Below are positions 27,797 through 38,060 of a DNA stretch of 64,000 nucleotides, in pieces. The DNA comes from Halomonas elongata DSM 2581 (GTDB lineage: Bacteria > Pseudomonadota > Gammaproteobacteria > Pseudomonadales > Halomonadaceae): positions 3,906,001-3,970,000 of the forward strand of contig NC_014532.2 of assembly GCF_000196875.2 (NCBI RefSeq), in the 5' to 3' direction. A model generated the notes under the pieces. That model made no database searches. It saw only the letters and a program-made list of their open reading frames with translations, and was not told where the DNA came from. The first letter of the stretch is position 1, and every line of letters begins with the position of its first letter. Made by a program: the position numbers and the translations under genes.

Positions 27797-28162
27797 ATGA
27801 CATCGCCACTGACCGACGCAATCTCGACCCAGGGACACACCGGCATCGACACTCACACGACACGGCGACGGGTCGAGGCAGCCCTGGAGACCCTCGCCCC
27901 GACGGGCGCCATGCCCGACGAGCGCGAAGCCAGCGAGGCGTTCGAGCGCGACGGCCTGGTGGCGCCGCTGCAACGCGTCAACGAGGTGATTCGCCCCTAT
28001 GGCGTGGAGTTCGAGCTCGATGAGGGGACATCGCGCACGGTGACCCGACTGGTCGACCGGGAGAACGGCGAGGTGATTCGCCAGATTCCCGCCGAGGAAA
28101 TGCTGCGCGTTGCCGAACGGATCGAGGAGTTGCAGGGCGTCCTGATCCAGCAGCAGGCCTGA
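27797..28162 (+). CDS. flaG: FlaG family protein
   Basis: 121 residues with the FlaG pattern in the second half: NEVIRPYGVEFELDEGT, VTRLVDRENGEVIRQIPAEEML, RIEELQGVL. FlaG proteins are small filament-associated factors that in some species affect filament length; the mechanism is not settled. ATG follows GGAGGAA. It is a monocistronic sigma-28 gene whose stop is only 7 bases from that of the convergent fliE, with no terminator between them. Confidence 0.88.
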   Translation: MTSPLTDAISTQGHTGIDTHTTRRRVEAALETLAPTGAMPDEREASEAFERDGLVAPLQRVNEVIRPYGVEFELDEGTSRTVTRLVDRENGEVIRQIPAEEMLRVAERIEELQGVLIQQQA

Positions 28163-28169
28163 GCGCCGA

Positions 28170-28499
28170 TCAGACCTGCATGTTCATCACGTCCTTATAG
28201 GCCGTCACCAGGCGGCTGCGCACCTGTTTACCCATCTCGAAGGCCACGCTGGCCTTCTGCACGTCGACCATGACGTCATCGAGCTCCACGCCCGGCTCGC
28301 CGGCCTGAAAGGCGCGCGTCTTTTCCGCGGCTTCCTGCTTGAGCGTATTGATGCGCTCGATGGAAGCCTGGAGTTCGTCGGCGAAACCTCCCTCGCCCAC
28401 CGCCGTCGAGAGACGCTGCCCCCTGGCCGGCTGGCCGGCAGCCTGGCTGGCAAGGCTTTGCATCTGGGTCAGGGCCGATTCGAGGGCGGATGAACTCAT
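28170..28499 (-). CDS. fliE: FliE, hook-basal body junction protein
   Basis: Joins the MS ring to the rod. 109 residues (E. coli 104). The C-terminal half carries the family signature ELDDVMVDVQKASVAFEMGKQ (in part) and RSRLVTAYKDVMNMQV. ATG follows CCGGAG. As in E. coli it is a single gene divergent from fliF. The 283-base gap to fliF shows no further gene; a GATAAT-type -10 at about 28655 could serve fliF, but I could not pair it with a good -35. Confidence 0.93.
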   Translation of the reverse strand: MSSSALESALTQMQSLASQAAGQPARGQRLSTAVGEGGFADELQASIERINTLKQEAAEKTRAFQAGEPGVELDDVMVDVQKASVAFEMGKQVRSRLVTAYKDVMNMQV

Positions 28500-28782
28500 T
28501 GCGACTCCGGGGTCAGGATTCAGGGCCATATCAGCGGCGCCGGGGCAGCACCCACCGATGGTTCGGGCAAAAGCCTAGCAGGACGCGACGGCGCATCATG
28601 CCGCCAAATGACGCGCAAAAATCGGGCTTTTCACACCTTTGGGTCGACACACTCCACGGATAATAGCGCCATCAAAGCTCCGCCCCGGACCCCGGGCGGC
28701 GAACCGTGATGGACGGAACGCAGTCGATGCCTTCTTCTTTAGACACCCTGGACGCCGGCGCCGGACGAGCGGGGAGGCCCGC

Positions 28783-30528
28783 ATGAGTAGTGGCGCTTCC
28801 GCCACCGGCCGCCAGGATAACCAGTCCTCGTTTTCCTTCGCACAACTGAAACGCCAGTTGCGCGGCAGCCCCCTCGTTGCCCTGCTGATCGCCGGTGCCG
28901 CCTCGATCGCCGTGGTCGCGGCCCTGATGCTGTGGGCCAGCGCTCCGCAGTATCGCGTGCTCTACAGCAATCTCAGCGAGGCCGACGGTGGCAGCATCAT
29001 CGCCGAGCTGGACAGCCGCAGCATTCCCTATCGCTTCAGCCAGGGCGGTCAGGCCCTGATGGTGCCCGGCGACCAGGTCCACAAGCTGCGCCTGCAACTG
29101 GCCGAACAGGGCCTGCCGAAGGGCGGCAATGTAGGCCTGGAACTGATGGAAGACCAGGCCTTCGGCATCAGCCAGTTCGCCGAGCAGATCAATTACCAGC
29201 GTGGCCTCGAGGGCGAGCTGGCGCGCTCCATGGAATCGCTGGGACCGGTCGCCGAAGCCAGGGTGCACCTGGCGCTGGCCAAGGATTCGGTATTCGTGCG
29301 CCGCCGCGAGCCGGCCAAGGCCTCGGTGGTGCTGACCCTGGAGCCCGGCCGCGTCCTCGGCAAGGGACAGGTCAACGCCGTTGCCCACATGGTCTCGAGC
29401 AGCGTACCGGACCTGGCCGCCGAGGCCGTCACGGTGCTCGATCAGAATGGCCGACTGCTGTCGCGCCCGGACGGCGGCTCCCTGGGGCTCGACGGCACCC
29501 AGCTGGATTACGTCGCCGAAGTGGAACGTGCCTATCGACAGCGCATCGAAGCCATCCTCACGCCGATTCTCGGCCGCGGCAAGGTTCGCGCCCAGGTCAC
29601 CGCCCAGCTCGACTTCTCGCGACGCGAGGAAACCGCCGAACGCTACACGCCCAACCAGCCGCCCAACGAGGCGGCCGTGCGCAGTCGTCAGACGAGCCTC
29701 GACCTCAACGGCGACGACCTGGCCAATGGCGTCCCCGGCGCGCTGAGCAACACCCCGCCCGGCTTCGCCGAATCGCCCATCGCGACGGCACCGGAGGACG
29801 GCGAAGACGCAGCGGCCGATGCCGACCAGGAGACCAACGACACGGCCAGCCAGGCCTCCCAGGCCCAGCGCCGCCTGAGTCGTGACGATGTGATCAACTA
29901 CGAGGTCGACCGCCAGGTCTCCCATGTGGAGCACCAGCGCGGGCGGATCGAGCGCCTGTCGGCGGCGGTGGTGGTCGACTATCGACAGACGCCCGCCGAG
30001 CAGCCGGATGGCGAACCGACGGCCGCCCCGCTCGACGACGACGAACTGGCCCAGGTGAAACGGCTGGTGCAACAGGCGCTGGGCTTCTCGGAGGCGCGCG
30101 GCGACCAGGTGACGGTGGTCAATCGCCCCTTCGCCGACGAATCCTCGTCCCAGGCCGAGCTGGCCTGGTGGCAGCGCCCCGAGCTGCAGCGCCTGGCCTT
30201 CGGCCTGGGCCGCTATCTGCTGGTCGGCCTCGCCCTGCTGCTGCTTTACCTGCTGCTGCTGCGTCCGTTGATCCGGCGCTATACCGAGCGGCCACTGCCC
30301 GCCGCCGTCTCGCCGACGCCCAGCATCGATACCCGGATCGGCGACGAACCCTCGGACGAGGACGCAACGAGCGGAGAAGACGAACCGGCAAGTCACGCGA
30401 CGCCCCGACGCCGGCGCAAGGCTTCGGCCTATGAGCAGAACCTCAATGACCTGCGGGAGATGGCTCAGGAAGATCCCCGCATGGTGGCCATGATCGTTCG
30501 CGGCTGGATGAACAAGCATGAGCAATAA
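28783..30528 (+). CDS. fliF: FliF, flagellar MS-ring protein
   Basis: Inner-membrane ring protein of 581 residues that templates basal body assembly. Two membrane helices (about 40-62 and 480-502) flank the periplasmic ring-building motifs, with YSNLSEADGGSI, FAEQINYQRGLEGELARSM and SVPDLAAEAVTVLDQNGRLL. An Asp/Glu/Ala-rich loop of about 50 residues lies before the last ring domain. The C terminus is the FliG-binding tail. GGGGAGG precedes the ATG. First gene of fliFGHIJK, overlapping fliG by 11 bases. Confidence 0.96.
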   Translation: MSSGASATGRQDNQSSFSFAQLKRQLRGSPLVALLIAGAASIAVVAALMLWASAPQYRVLYSNLSEADGGSIIAELDSRSIPYRFSQGGQALMVPGDQVHKLRLQLAEQGLPKGGNVGLELMEDQAFGISQFAEQINYQRGLEGELARSMESLGPVAEARVHLALAKDSVFVRRREPAKASVVLTLEPGRVLGKGQVNAVAHMVSSSVPDLAAEAVTVLDQNGRLLSRPDGGSLGLDGTQLDYVAEVERAYRQRIEAILTPILGRGKVRAQVTAQLDFSRREETAERYTPNQPPNEAAVRSRQTSLDLNGDDLANGVPGALSNTPPGFAESPIATAPEDGEDAAADADQETNDTASQASQAQRRLSRDDVINYEVDRQVSHVEHQRGRIERLSAAVVVDYRQTPAEQPDGEPTAAPLDDDELAQVKRLVQQALGFSEARGDQVTVVNRPFADESSSQAELAWWQRPELQRLAFGLGRYLLVGLALLLLYLLLLRPLIRRYTERPLPAAVSPTPSIDTRIGDEPSDEDATSGEDEPASHATPRRRRKASAYEQNLNDLREMAQEDPRMVAMIVRGWMNKHEQ

Positions 30529-31516
30529 GATCAGCGGCGCACGCCGCAGCGCCATTCTCCTGCTGGCCCTGGACGAGGACAGCGCGGCCGAAGTGTTCAA
30601 GCACATGACGGCCAAGGAGGTGCAGCAGATCAGCCTGGAAATGGCGACCCTGGAACAGGTCTCCCACGAGGAGATGCGTCAGGTGTTGCAGGATTTCCAC
30701 GACGAGACCGAAGAGTTCATCGCCCTGAACCTCAACTCCAGCGACCACATCCGCTCGGTGCTGACCAAGGCGCTGGGCAGCGAGCGGGCCTCTAGCCTCA
30801 TCGAAGACGTCATGGAGACCTCCAGCACCAGCACCGGCATCGATGCCCTCAACCTGATGGAAGCCTCCATGGTGGCCGAGCTGATCCGCGACGAGCATCC
30901 GCAGATCATCGCCACCATCCTGATCCACCTCGACCGCCACCAGGCCGCCGACGTGCTCGAGATGTTCGACGACAAGCTGCGCAACGATGTGGTGCTGCGC
31001 ATCGCCACCTTCAGCGGTGTCCAGCCGGCCGCCCTGCAGGAGCTCACCGAGGTGCTCACCAACATGCTCGACGGCCAGAATCTCAAGCGCAGCAAGATGG
31101 GCGGCGCCCGCACCGCCGCCGAGATCCTCAACCTGATGAACAGCCATCAGGAAGAGGCCGCCATCGATACCGTGCGCTCCCACAGCGCAGACCTGGCACA
31201 GAAGATCATCGACGAGATGTTCCTGTTCGAGAACATGCTCGACCTGGACGACCGCAGCATCCAGCTGGTGCTCAAGGAGATCGACTCCAATTCCCTGGTG
31301 GTCGCGCTCAAGGGCGCGCCGGAAGCGCTCATGGACAAGTTCATGCGCAACATGTCGCAGCGTGCCGCCGACCTGCTGCGCGAGGACATGGACGCCCGGG
31401 GGCCGATTCGGGTGTCCCAGGTGGAAGCCGAGCAGAAGGCCATCCTGCAGGTGGTGCGCCGCCTGGCCGATGCCGGCGAAGTGGTGCTGAGCGGTGGAGA
31501 CGAGGCCTATGTCTGA
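30518..31516 (+). CDS. fliG: FliG, motor switch protein
   Basis: Rotor protein of 332 residues that receives torque from MotA and sets rotation direction with FliM and FliN. Collinear with E. coli FliG, including the central EHPQII and GGVRTAAEI-type block (here GGARTAAEILNLM), and the C-terminal charged helix with DDRSIQ and RNMSQRAADLLREDM. Overlaps both fliF and fliH. Confidence 0.97.
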   Translation: MSNKISGARRSAILLLALDEDSAAEVFKHMTAKEVQQISLEMATLEQVSHEEMRQVLQDFHDETEEFIALNLNSSDHIRSVLTKALGSERASSLIEDVMETSSTSTGIDALNLMEASMVAELIRDEHPQIIATILIHLDRHQAADVLEMFDDKLRNDVVLRIATFSGVQPAALQELTEVLTNMLDGQNLKRSKMGGARTAAEILNLMNSHQEEAAIDTVRSHSADLAQKIIDEMFLFENMLDLDDRSIQLVLKEIDSNSLVVALKGAPEALMDKFMRNMSQRAADLLREDMDARGPIRVSQVEAEQKAILQVVRRLADAGEVVLSGGDEAYV

Positions 31517-32261
31517 CGACGCGCGACATGCACGGGATACCGCCGCCATTGCGACCTGGCGACGCTGGCGGATGGGCGAATTGCGCGCCGAGCGCGAGGA
31601 CGTCGCCACCGAGGCCGAGTCGGACGCCACGCAGGCACGTCGCCAGGAAGCCCAGCGCCAGCAGGAAGCCCTCGACGCGCTGCGCGAACAGGTGCGTCGC
31701 GACGCCTACGAGGAAGGGCTGCGCCAGGGCCGGGAAGCAGGGCACGCCGAAGGCCTCGCCCAGGGGCGCGAGGACGCGCAGCGGGAGGCCGATGCCGCCT
31801 TCGAGCGGCGCCTCGAGGAAGAGATCACGCCCCTGCGCGAGCTGACGAGACAGTTCGACGAGGCACTGGCCACGCTGGACGACACCATTGCCGACGACCT
31901 GGTCGAACTGGCCCTGGCCACCGGGCGCCAGTTGGCCGGCGAGGCCCTCAAGACCCGCCCGCGTCAGGTCCTCGAACTGGTCCGTGCCCTGCTGCACACC
32001 GATCCCCCGCTGGTCGGCCAGCAACGCCTCTGGTTGCATCCGCTGGATCTGCGCCTGGTGGAGAAGACCCTCGGCGACGAACTCGCCGCCGCCGGCTGGC
32101 GCCTGCAACCCGACGACCGGCTCGGTCGCGGCGGCTGTCGGGTGACCGGCGAGAACGGCGAACTGGACGCCACCTGGGAGTCGCGCTGGCAGGCGGTGCG
32201 CGATCAGCAGCGCCAGCGCCGGACGCGCCAGGCAGGCAACGGCGAGCCCCGGAGTGAATGA
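31509..32261 (+). CDS. fliH: FliH, flagellar export stator protein
   Basis: Regulates the FliI ATPase and docks it to the export gate. 250 residues. Residues about 35-105 are highly charged with [20 protein letters not shown], a glycine-repeat helix (GxxxG) characteristic of FliH. The C-terminal half is the V-ATPase E-subunit-like domain. The ATG overlaps the fliG stop by 8 bases; an in-frame start upstream is inside fliG and unlikely. Confidence 0.92.
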   Translation: MSDDARHARDTAAIATWRRWRMGELRAEREDVATEAESDATQARRQEAQRQQEALDALREQVRRDAYEEGLRQGREAGHAEGLAQGREDAQREADAAFERRLEEEITPLRELTRQFDEALATLDDTIADDLVELALATGRQLAGEALKTRPRQVLELVRALLHTDPPLVGQQRLWLHPLDLRLVEKTLGDELAAAGWRLQPDDRLGRGGCRVTGENGELDATWESRWQAVRDQQRQRRTRQAGNGEPRSE

Positions 32262-33655
32262 TGAGCGCCACAGGCCATACCGACCGTCATCATGACCACT
32301 GGCAGCGTGCGCTGCGCGGCGTTCGCGGGCGCATCGAGGCCCTGCCGACCAGTCGCGCCAGTGGCCGCGTGGTGCGCGCCACCGGCATGGTGATCGAAGT
32401 CGTCGGCCTGCGCGTCGCCCTCGGCAATGCCTTCCGCATCGAATTGCCCGACGTCCCCGGACAACCGGCAACCCGCTACGCCGAGGCCGAGGTGGTCGGC
32501 TTCGCCGGTGATCGACTGTTCCTGATGCCGCTGGCCGGTATTTCCGGCCTGATGCCCGGCGCCCGGGTTCATCCGCTGGCCGAGAACAGTACCGACGCCG
32601 CACGGCGCTTCCCGCTCGGCGACTCCCTGCTGGGGCGGGTGGTGGACGGCAACGGCGACCCGCTGGACGATCTGGGGCCGCTGGAAGAGGCGCCGCGTGC
32701 GCCCCTGGCCCAGCCGCCCTTCAACCCGCTGGCCCGGGCCCCGATCGACACCCAGATCGACGTCGGCATCCGCGCCATCAACGCCCTGCTCAGCGTCGGC
32801 CGCGGCCAGCGCATGGGGCTGTTCGCCGGCTCCGGCGTGGGCAAGTCCGTATTGCTGGGCATGATGGCCCGCTATACCCGTGCCGATGTCATCGTGGTCG
32901 GCCTGATCGGCGAGCGCGGGCGCGAGGTCCAGGACTTCATCGACAACATCCTCGGCGCCCATGGCCGGGAGCGTGCCGTGGTGGTGGCCGCCCCCGCCGA
33001 CACCTCGCCGTTGCAGCGTCTCCAGGGCGCGTCCTACGCCACCCGGATCGCCGAGGGCTTCCGCGATCAGGGCCACGACGTGCTGCTGATCATGGATTCG
33101 CTGACACGCTACGCCATGGCCCAGCGCGAGATCGCCCTGGCCATCGGCGAACCCCCGGCCACCAAGGGTTACCCGCCCTCGGTCTTCGCCAAGCTGCCGA
33201 ACCTGGTGGAACGCGCCGGCAACGCCGAACGCGGCGGCGGCTCGATCACCGCCTTCTATACCGTCCTGACCGAAGGCGACGACCAGCAGGACCCCATCGC
33301 CGATTCGGCGCGCGCCATCCTCGATGGCCATGTGGTGCTCTCCCGCACCCTGGCCGAGGCCGGTCACTATCCGGCCATCGACATCGAGGCCTCCATCAGC
33401 CGGGCGATGAACGCCGTCATCGACGACACGCAGCGACGCCAGGCCCAGCGTTTCAAGGGCCTCTTCTCACGCTATCAGCGCAATCGCGACCTGATCAGCG
33501 TCGGCGCCTACCACCCGGGCAACGACGAGCGGCTCGACGAGGCCGTGCGCCGCTACCCGGATCTGGAGGCCTTCCTGCAACAGGACATCGACGAGTGCGC
33601 CGACATCGAGGCCTCGCGCCTCGCCCTGGCCGGCATAGCAGGAGGTATCGCATGA
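32258..33655 (+). CDS. fliI: FliI, flagellum-specific ATPase
   Basis: Hexameric export ATPase of 465 residues, related to F1-beta. Walker A GSGVGKS at about 191-197, catalytic-region [10 protein letters not shown], Walker B-type LLIMDSLTR and the conserved [11 protein letters not shown]. Two adjacent ATGs overlap the fliH stop; the first gives an ATGA overlap. The family-typical C-terminal helical domain is complete. Confidence 0.97.
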   Translation: MMSATGHTDRHHDHWQRALRGVRGRIEALPTSRASGRVVRATGMVIEVVGLRVALGNAFRIELPDVPGQPATRYAEAEVVGFAGDRLFLMPLAGISGLMPGARVHPLAENSTDAARRFPLGDSLLGRVVDGNGDPLDDLGPLEEAPRAPLAQPPFNPLARAPIDTQIDVGIRAINALLSVGRGQRMGLFAGSGVGKSVLLGMMARYTRADVIVVGLIGERGREVQDFIDNILGAHGRERAVVVAAPADTSPLQRLQGASYATRIAEGFRDQGHDVLLIMDSLTRYAMAQREIALAIGEPPATKGYPPSVFAKLPNLVERAGNAERGGGSITAFYTVLTEGDDQQDPIADSARAILDGHVVLSRTLAEAGHYPAIDIEASISRAMNAVIDDTQRRQAQRFKGLFSRYQRNRDLISVGAYHPGNDERLDEAVRRYPDLEAFLQQDIDECADIEASRLALAGIAGGIA

Positions 33656-34101
33656 AACGTACACCGCTGGACACCCTGACCGAGATGGCCCGCCAGGCTC
33701 GCGACCAGGCCGGACAGCGCCTGGCCGGGGATCGCCGCGACGCCCGGCAGGTGGCCGAGCAGCTCGAGGCCCTGCAACGCTACCGCGCCGAGTATGCCGC
33801 CCGGCTGCAGACGGCCCTGCGCGACGGCATCGACCCGGCCTCCATGCACAACTATCAGCGCTTCCTGGCCTCCCTCGACGACGCCCTGGAGCGCGCCCGC
33901 CAGGCACTCGACGAGCGGCAGCAGCGCGTCGACCAGAGCCAGCGGCACTGGCAGGGCGAACAACAACGCCTGCACGCCTACGACACCCTGGCCGAACGTC
34001 GCGAGGCGGTGCGCCGCCGCGCTGAGCAGAGACGTGAACAGCGCGCCAGCGACGACCTGGTCAATAGCGGGCGGCAGCGGGCACCCCTGTTCGGGGGCTG
34101 A
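33652..34101 (+). CDS. fliJ: FliJ, flagellar export chaperone
   Basis: 149-residue coiled-coil protein, rich in Arg, Gln and Glu throughout, that links the FliI ring to FlhA and recycles chaperones. It has the expected length, charge pattern and position. GGAGG lies just before the ATG, which overlaps the fliI stop by 4 bases. Confidence 0.9.
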   Translation: MKRTPLDTLTEMARQARDQAGQRLAGDRRDARQVAEQLEALQRYRAEYAARLQTALRDGIDPASMHNYQRFLASLDDALERARQALDERQQRVDQSQRHWQGEQQRLHAYDTLAERREAVRRRAEQRREQRASDDLVNSGRQRAPLFGG

Positions 34102-34123
34102 AACGAACAGCAAGGAGACAGCC

Positions 34124-35452
34124 ATGGAAATCCTACCGCGACTCATCGGTGCACTCGGCAAGGCCGCCTCGCCCGACACCGCACCGGGCAGCGCCGGCGG
34201 GACCGACAACGCCGTGCGCGACACCTTCCGCGACGCCATGGCAGCGCTTTCGTCATCTCCCGGCGGGCGAGAAGCGCCGCAACAGGCGCTCGATGCCACA
34301 GGCGATACGGCCTCCGATGTCGCCGCGCTGGTTCAGGAGACGAACGGCTGGCCGCAATGGGCCGAAGAAGCGACTCTCGCCCCGCTGGAGCCGACGGCGA
34401 TATCCCGCGACCCGGCGCCATCCGAGGATGGCGACACGTCCTCTCCTGCACTGGCCGCCACCATGGAACGCTTGTTGTTGATCGAGCGGGCCGGCACCCA
34501 GGCGGCGACACAGGCAGCTCCACAAGCGGAGCCCGGTCTCCGGGCCACCGTTGCCGGCGCCGCCATGTCGCCCTCCCAGGCAGGCGGCGCGCGGCAGGCC
34601 ATGCCACAGGCGAACCTTCCATCGGCGGGCATGTCACGGCAGGCCATGTCGCAGGACGCCACGGCAGCGACCGCCACCCGCCCGGACGAAGCGGCATTCG
34701 ACACCGCCATGGCACGCCAGCCGCGCGACACCGATCCACAGCGTCCCGCCGCCGCCTCGCGCGAGCTGCCCTCGCCCCAGGCCCCGGAACAGCGGCCAAG
34801 CCCGGGGGCAGCAGCCGGCGCCTCCGCTCCGTCGACGACACCCCGCGAACCGGCGGCCGCCACGGCCTTCGTGCCGACACAGGGCGATGCGGACGCCGCC
34901 GCCCCACGACTCGACACCGCCGTCTCGACCCATGCAGCGGCCCAGCACACCGGCAGTCCCGGCCAGGCAGCCCCCGGCGCGAACGCCTCCACGCCCCTCG
35001 CCCAGGCCAGCCTGAACGCCCCGGTGGGCAGCCAGGAGTGGTCCCAGCAACTGGGTCGGCAGTTACTGCGCTTCAGCCAGGGCAGCGGCGAGCAGCGTAT
35101 CGAGATGCGCCTGCACCCCGCCGAGCTGGGCCCTCTCTCGGTCTCGCTGAAGGTCGGTGACCAGGGCGCCCATGCCCAGTTCCTCTCCGCCCACGCCCCG
35201 GTACGACAGGCGCTGGAACAGGCCATACCGCAACTGCGTGAAGCGCTGGCGGAGCAGGGCATCACCCTCGGCGAAACATCGGTGGGCGAACAACACCAGG
35301 GCGGCGCCAATGACACCGGTGGCGGCTTCGCCGGTGGAGGCACGACCCCGGCCGGGAGCGGCGACGATGAATTGGCCGGCGGCGAGCTCACCCCCGATCG
35401 CCATGTGGCCGTGAGCATGTCCCCGGATGGACGCGTCGATCTCTACGCCTGA
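34124..35452 (+). CDS. fliK: FliK, flagellar hook-length control protein
   Basis: Exported molecular ruler of 442 residues. Residues 1-320 are low-complexity, rich in Ala, Pro, Gln and Thr. The C-terminal domain (about 325-410) has the conserved ORF pattern QQLGRQLLRFSQGSGEQRIE (in part), MRLHPAELGPLSVSLKV and HAPVRQALEQAIPQLREAL that contacts FlhB to end hook growth. AAGGAGA precedes the ATG. It is the larger of two FliK-like genes in the window. Confidence 0.9.
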   Translation: MEILPRLIGALGKAASPDTAPGSAGGTDNAVRDTFRDAMAALSSSPGGREAPQQALDATGDTASDVAALVQETNGWPQWAEEATLAPLEPTAISRDPAPSEDGDTSSPALAATMERLLLIERAGTQAATQAAPQAEPGLRATVAGAAMSPSQAGGARQAMPQANLPSAGMSRQAMSQDATAATATRPDEAAFDTAMARQPRDTDPQRPAAASRELPSPQAPEQRPSPGAAAGASAPSTTPREPAAATAFVPTQGDADAAAPRLDTAVSTHAAAQHTGSPGQAAPGANASTPLAQASLNAPVGSQEWSQQLGRQLLRFSQGSGEQRIEMRLHPAELGPLSVSLKVGDQGAHAQFLSAHAPVRQALEQAIPQLREALAEQGITLGETSVGEQHQGGANDTGGGFAGGGTTPAGSGDDELAGGELTPDRHVAVSMSPDGRVDLYA

Positions 35453-35482
35453 TCCCCGGCACCCTCGGCAAAAACACGAGAT

Positions 35483-35501
35483 AGGCCCTTTCACTGGGCC
35501 T
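35483..35501 (+). terminator. Possible weak terminator after fliK
   Basis: AGGCCC and GGGCCT pair across a 7-base loop; the tail GTTCGTTTC is only moderately U-rich. It lies in the 125-base gap between fliK and fliL. Confidence 0.4.
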
Positions 35502-35577
35502 GTTCGTTTCATCATGCCCGGTCCCGGATCGGCATAATCCCCCACACATTGGCGTAAATGTCTGGATAGGAGCGGTA

Positions 35578-36057
35578 ATGGCAACATCCGAAGGCGGCTC
35601 GCGAAAGCTGCTGTGGTTGCTGGTGATATTGGTCGTCATGAGCCTGGCGGTCACCGCCTCGGCCCTGTTCATGCTGTTCACCCAGCAAGGGGGCATGGAA
35701 CAGGCCCAGGCGGAAGAGCACGCGAACGTCGAATATCGGGAGCCGATCTTCGTCGAGATCAACCCTTTCACCGTCAACCTGGCCGAGGATGACCATGGGG
35801 CCCGGCTGCTCTACGCCGGTATCTCGTTGAAGGTGACCGATACCCAAAGCCGCGAGCTGCTCGAAGCCCACATGCCGCAGGTACGCAGTCGGCTGCTGAC
35901 CCTGCTCTCGGGCAGGCAGGCCGCGGATCTGACCTCGGCGGACGGCAAGAAGCGGCTGGCCGACGAAATCATCGCCACGCTCGAGGCCCCGATGGAGAAG
36001 ACGCAACCCGAGCTCGCCATCGAGGATGTGCTCTTCACCGAATTCATCGTGCAATAG
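35578..36057 (+). CDS. fliL: FliL, flagellar basal body-associated protein
   Basis: 159-residue single-pass inner-membrane protein that surrounds and stabilises the stator. One TM helix at about 12-35, then a periplasmic domain with INPFTVNLA, RLLYAGISLKVTD and LSGRQAADLTSADGK. The ATG follows GGAGCGG. First gene of fliLMNOPQR. Confidence 0.95.
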   Translation: MATSEGGSRKLLWLLVILVVMSLAVTASALFMLFTQQGGMEQAQAEEHANVEYREPIFVEINPFTVNLAEDDHGARLLYAGISLKVTDTQSRELLEAHMPQVRSRLLTLLSGRQAADLTSADGKKRLADEIIATLEAPMEKTQPELAIEDVLFTEFIVQ

Positions 36058-36080
36058 CGGCGAGGTCGCGAAGTCACCCC

Positions 36081-37124
36081 ATGTCTCAGGACGATCTGCT
36101 GTCCCAGGATGAAATCGACGCCCTGCTCAAGGGCGTCAGCGGCGATGATGAGGCCACCGGCAGCGGCGGCAGTGCTCCCAAGGTCCGCCCCTTCGACCCG
36201 GCCTCCCAGCACCGCATCATCCGCGAACGCCTGCATACGCTGGATATCATCAACGAGCGCTTCGCCCGCCATTTCCGCATGGGCCTGTTCAACCTGATCC
36301 GGCGCAGTGCCGATATCACCGTGGATTCAGTGCGCTACCAGAGCTACAGCGAGTTCTCCCGCAACGTACCGGTCCCCACCAACATCAACATGATCGCCAT
36401 GAAGCCGCTGAAGGGCTCGGCGCTCATCGTCTTTCCGCCCAATCTGGTCTTCATGGTGGTGGACAACCTGTTCGGTGGCGACGGCCGCTTCCTGACCAAA
36501 TCGGAAGGGCGCGAGTTCACCAACACCGAGCAGCGCATCATCCAGCGCATGCTGCGCCTGGCCATCGAGGCCTACAGCGACTCGTGGCGGTCGGTCTACC
36601 CCCTCGAGATCAGCTTCCTGCGCTCCGAAATGCAGGCAAAGTTCGCCAACATCACCAACTCGCCCAACGAGATCGTGGTCAACACCAACTTCAATCTCGA
36701 GGTGGGCAACCTGGCCAGCAGCTTCCAGATCTGCATGCCCTACTCGATGATCGAGCCGCTGCGCGACCTGCTCATCAACCCCTTGAGCGATGGTCACCAG
36801 GACCAGGACAGCACCTGGACACGGCGCATGGCCGGCGAGATTCGCCACTCGACGGTCGAACTGGTCGCCGACTTCGCCGATCTCCCCTCGCGGATCGCCG
36901 ATGTCACCGCGCTCGAGGTAGGCGACATCCTGCCCCTGGAACTGCCCGAGACGGTGACAGCCAAGGTGGATGGGGTGCCGGTCATGGAGTGCGAGTACGG
37001 CAGCCAGCACGGCCAGCGGGCACTGCGCGTCCTGCGCCTGTTCGACCACGCCGCCGACCATGCGCCGTCCGATGCCTTCGTCAAGGCGTCCGAGCCGAAA
37101 CCCGAGGATCCCCATCATGACTGA
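36081..37124 (+). CDS. fliM: FliM, motor switch protein
   Basis: C-ring protein of 347 residues that binds CheY-P and sets rotation. The N-terminal LLSQDEIDALLKG is the CheY-binding motif. It is followed by the CheC-like middle domain (DPASQHRIIRERLHTLDIINERF, in part) and a C-terminal SpoA domain. Overlaps fliN by 8 bases. Confidence 0.96.
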   Translation: MSQDDLLSQDEIDALLKGVSGDDEATGSGGSAPKVRPFDPASQHRIIRERLHTLDIINERFARHFRMGLFNLIRRSADITVDSVRYQSYSEFSRNVPVPTNINMIAMKPLKGSALIVFPPNLVFMVVDNLFGGDGRFLTKSEGREFTNTEQRIIQRMLRLAIEAYSDSWRSVYPLEISFLRSEMQAKFANITNSPNEIVVNTNFNLEVGNLASSFQICMPYSMIEPLRDLLINPLSDGHQDQDSTWTRRMAGEIRHSTVELVADFADLPSRIADVTALEVGDILPLELPETVTAKVDGVPVMECEYGSQHGQRALRVLRLFDHAADHAPSDAFVKASEPKPEDPHHD

Positions 37125-37629
37125 CCCCAACAAGCCCGACCACAACGCCGGCGACGACGACTGGGCCGACGCCATGTCGGAGCAGCAGGGCGACAGCGCC
37201 TCCGAGGATAGCGAACAGCAAGCGGATCCCTGGGCCGAGGCCCTGGCCGAACAGGAAGCCGCCGAGAGTGCCGATACCGCTGCATCCGATAGCTCGACGG
37301 ACAACGCCCGCACCGCCGGCGACAGTGTCTTCCAGCCGCTGGAGCAGGGCGAGAACGCCTCGATGCCCCGCGACCTCGAGATGATCATGGATATCCCGGT
37401 CAAGCTGACCGTGGAGCTGGGCCGCACGCGCCTGACCATCAAGCAACTGCTCGAACTGGCCCAGGGCTCGGTGATCGAGCTCGAGGGCCTGGCCGGCGAG
37501 CCCATGGATATCCTGATCAACGGCTACCTGATCGCCCAGGGCGAGGTGGTCGTCGTCGAGGACAAGTACGGCATCCGCATCACCGAGATCATCACGCCCT
37601 CCGAGCGGGTCCAGAAGCTGAATCGATGA
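37117..37629 (+). CDS. fliN: FliN, motor switch protein
   Basis: C-ring protein of 170 residues. About 85 residues at the N terminus are acidic and Ala/Ser/Glu rich, longer than in E. coli (137 residues in all). The SpoA domain then carries MDIPVKLTVELGRTRLTIKQLL and GYLIAQGEVVVVEDKYGIRI (both in the usual order). Overlaps fliO by 4 bases. Confidence 0.95.
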   Translation: MTDPNKPDHNAGDDDWADAMSEQQGDSASEDSEQQADPWAEALAEQEAAESADTAASDSSTDNARTAGDSVFQPLEQGENASMPRDLEMIMDIPVKLTVELGRTRLTIKQLLELAQGSVIELEGLAGEPMDILINGYLIAQGEVVVVEDKYGIRITEIITPSERVQKLNR

Positions 37630-38060
37630 GCCAGAATACCGATCTCGACGGTGCCGTCGCCGACGGCATCGCCCAGGGCGGCGATGCGCTGATCGGCATG
37701 GCGACCCTGGGCAAGACGGTTGCCGCCCTGGCGCTCGTCATCGCCATCATCCTGATCTGCCATCTGCTGCTGCGCCGTCTCGGCGGAGCCGGCACAGGCC
37801 GGGGACCGCGCCCGAAGGTCATCGGCAGCACCAATGTGGGCAACCGCGAGCGGGTGGTGGTGGTCGAGATCGAAGCGACCTGGCTGGTGCTCGGCGTCGG
37901 CGGCGGCCAGGTCAACAAGCTGCATGAACTGCCCGCACCACGGGAAGCGACCGCGGCGGCCGACACGCCCACCGACGACGGCGGCTTCGCCGGGCGCTTC
38001 GCACGGGCACTGCGCCGCAACGCCTCGGCAGACGACGCCGGGCCACGGGGAATGTCATGA
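37626..38060 (+). CDS. fliO: FliO, flagellar export component
   Basis: 144 residues, with one TM helix at about 30-52 and a basic cytoplasmic domain ([21 protein letters not shown]). It aids assembly of the FliP ring of the export gate. Overlaps both fliN and fliP by 4 bases. Confidence 0.9.
   Translation: MSQNTDLDGAVADGIAQGGDALIGMATLGKTVAALALVIAIILICHLLLRRLGGAGTGRGPRPKVIGSTNVGNRERVVVVEIEATWLVLGVGGGQVNKLHELPAPREATAAADTPTDDGGFAGRFARALRRNASADDAGPRGMS

Noticed and set aside
28440..28475. Sigma-54-like TGGCA...TTGCA inside fliE, facing fliF
   Set aside because: The GG to GC spacing is one base short and the site lies inside coding sequence; the locus has FlhDC rather than FleQ-type control.
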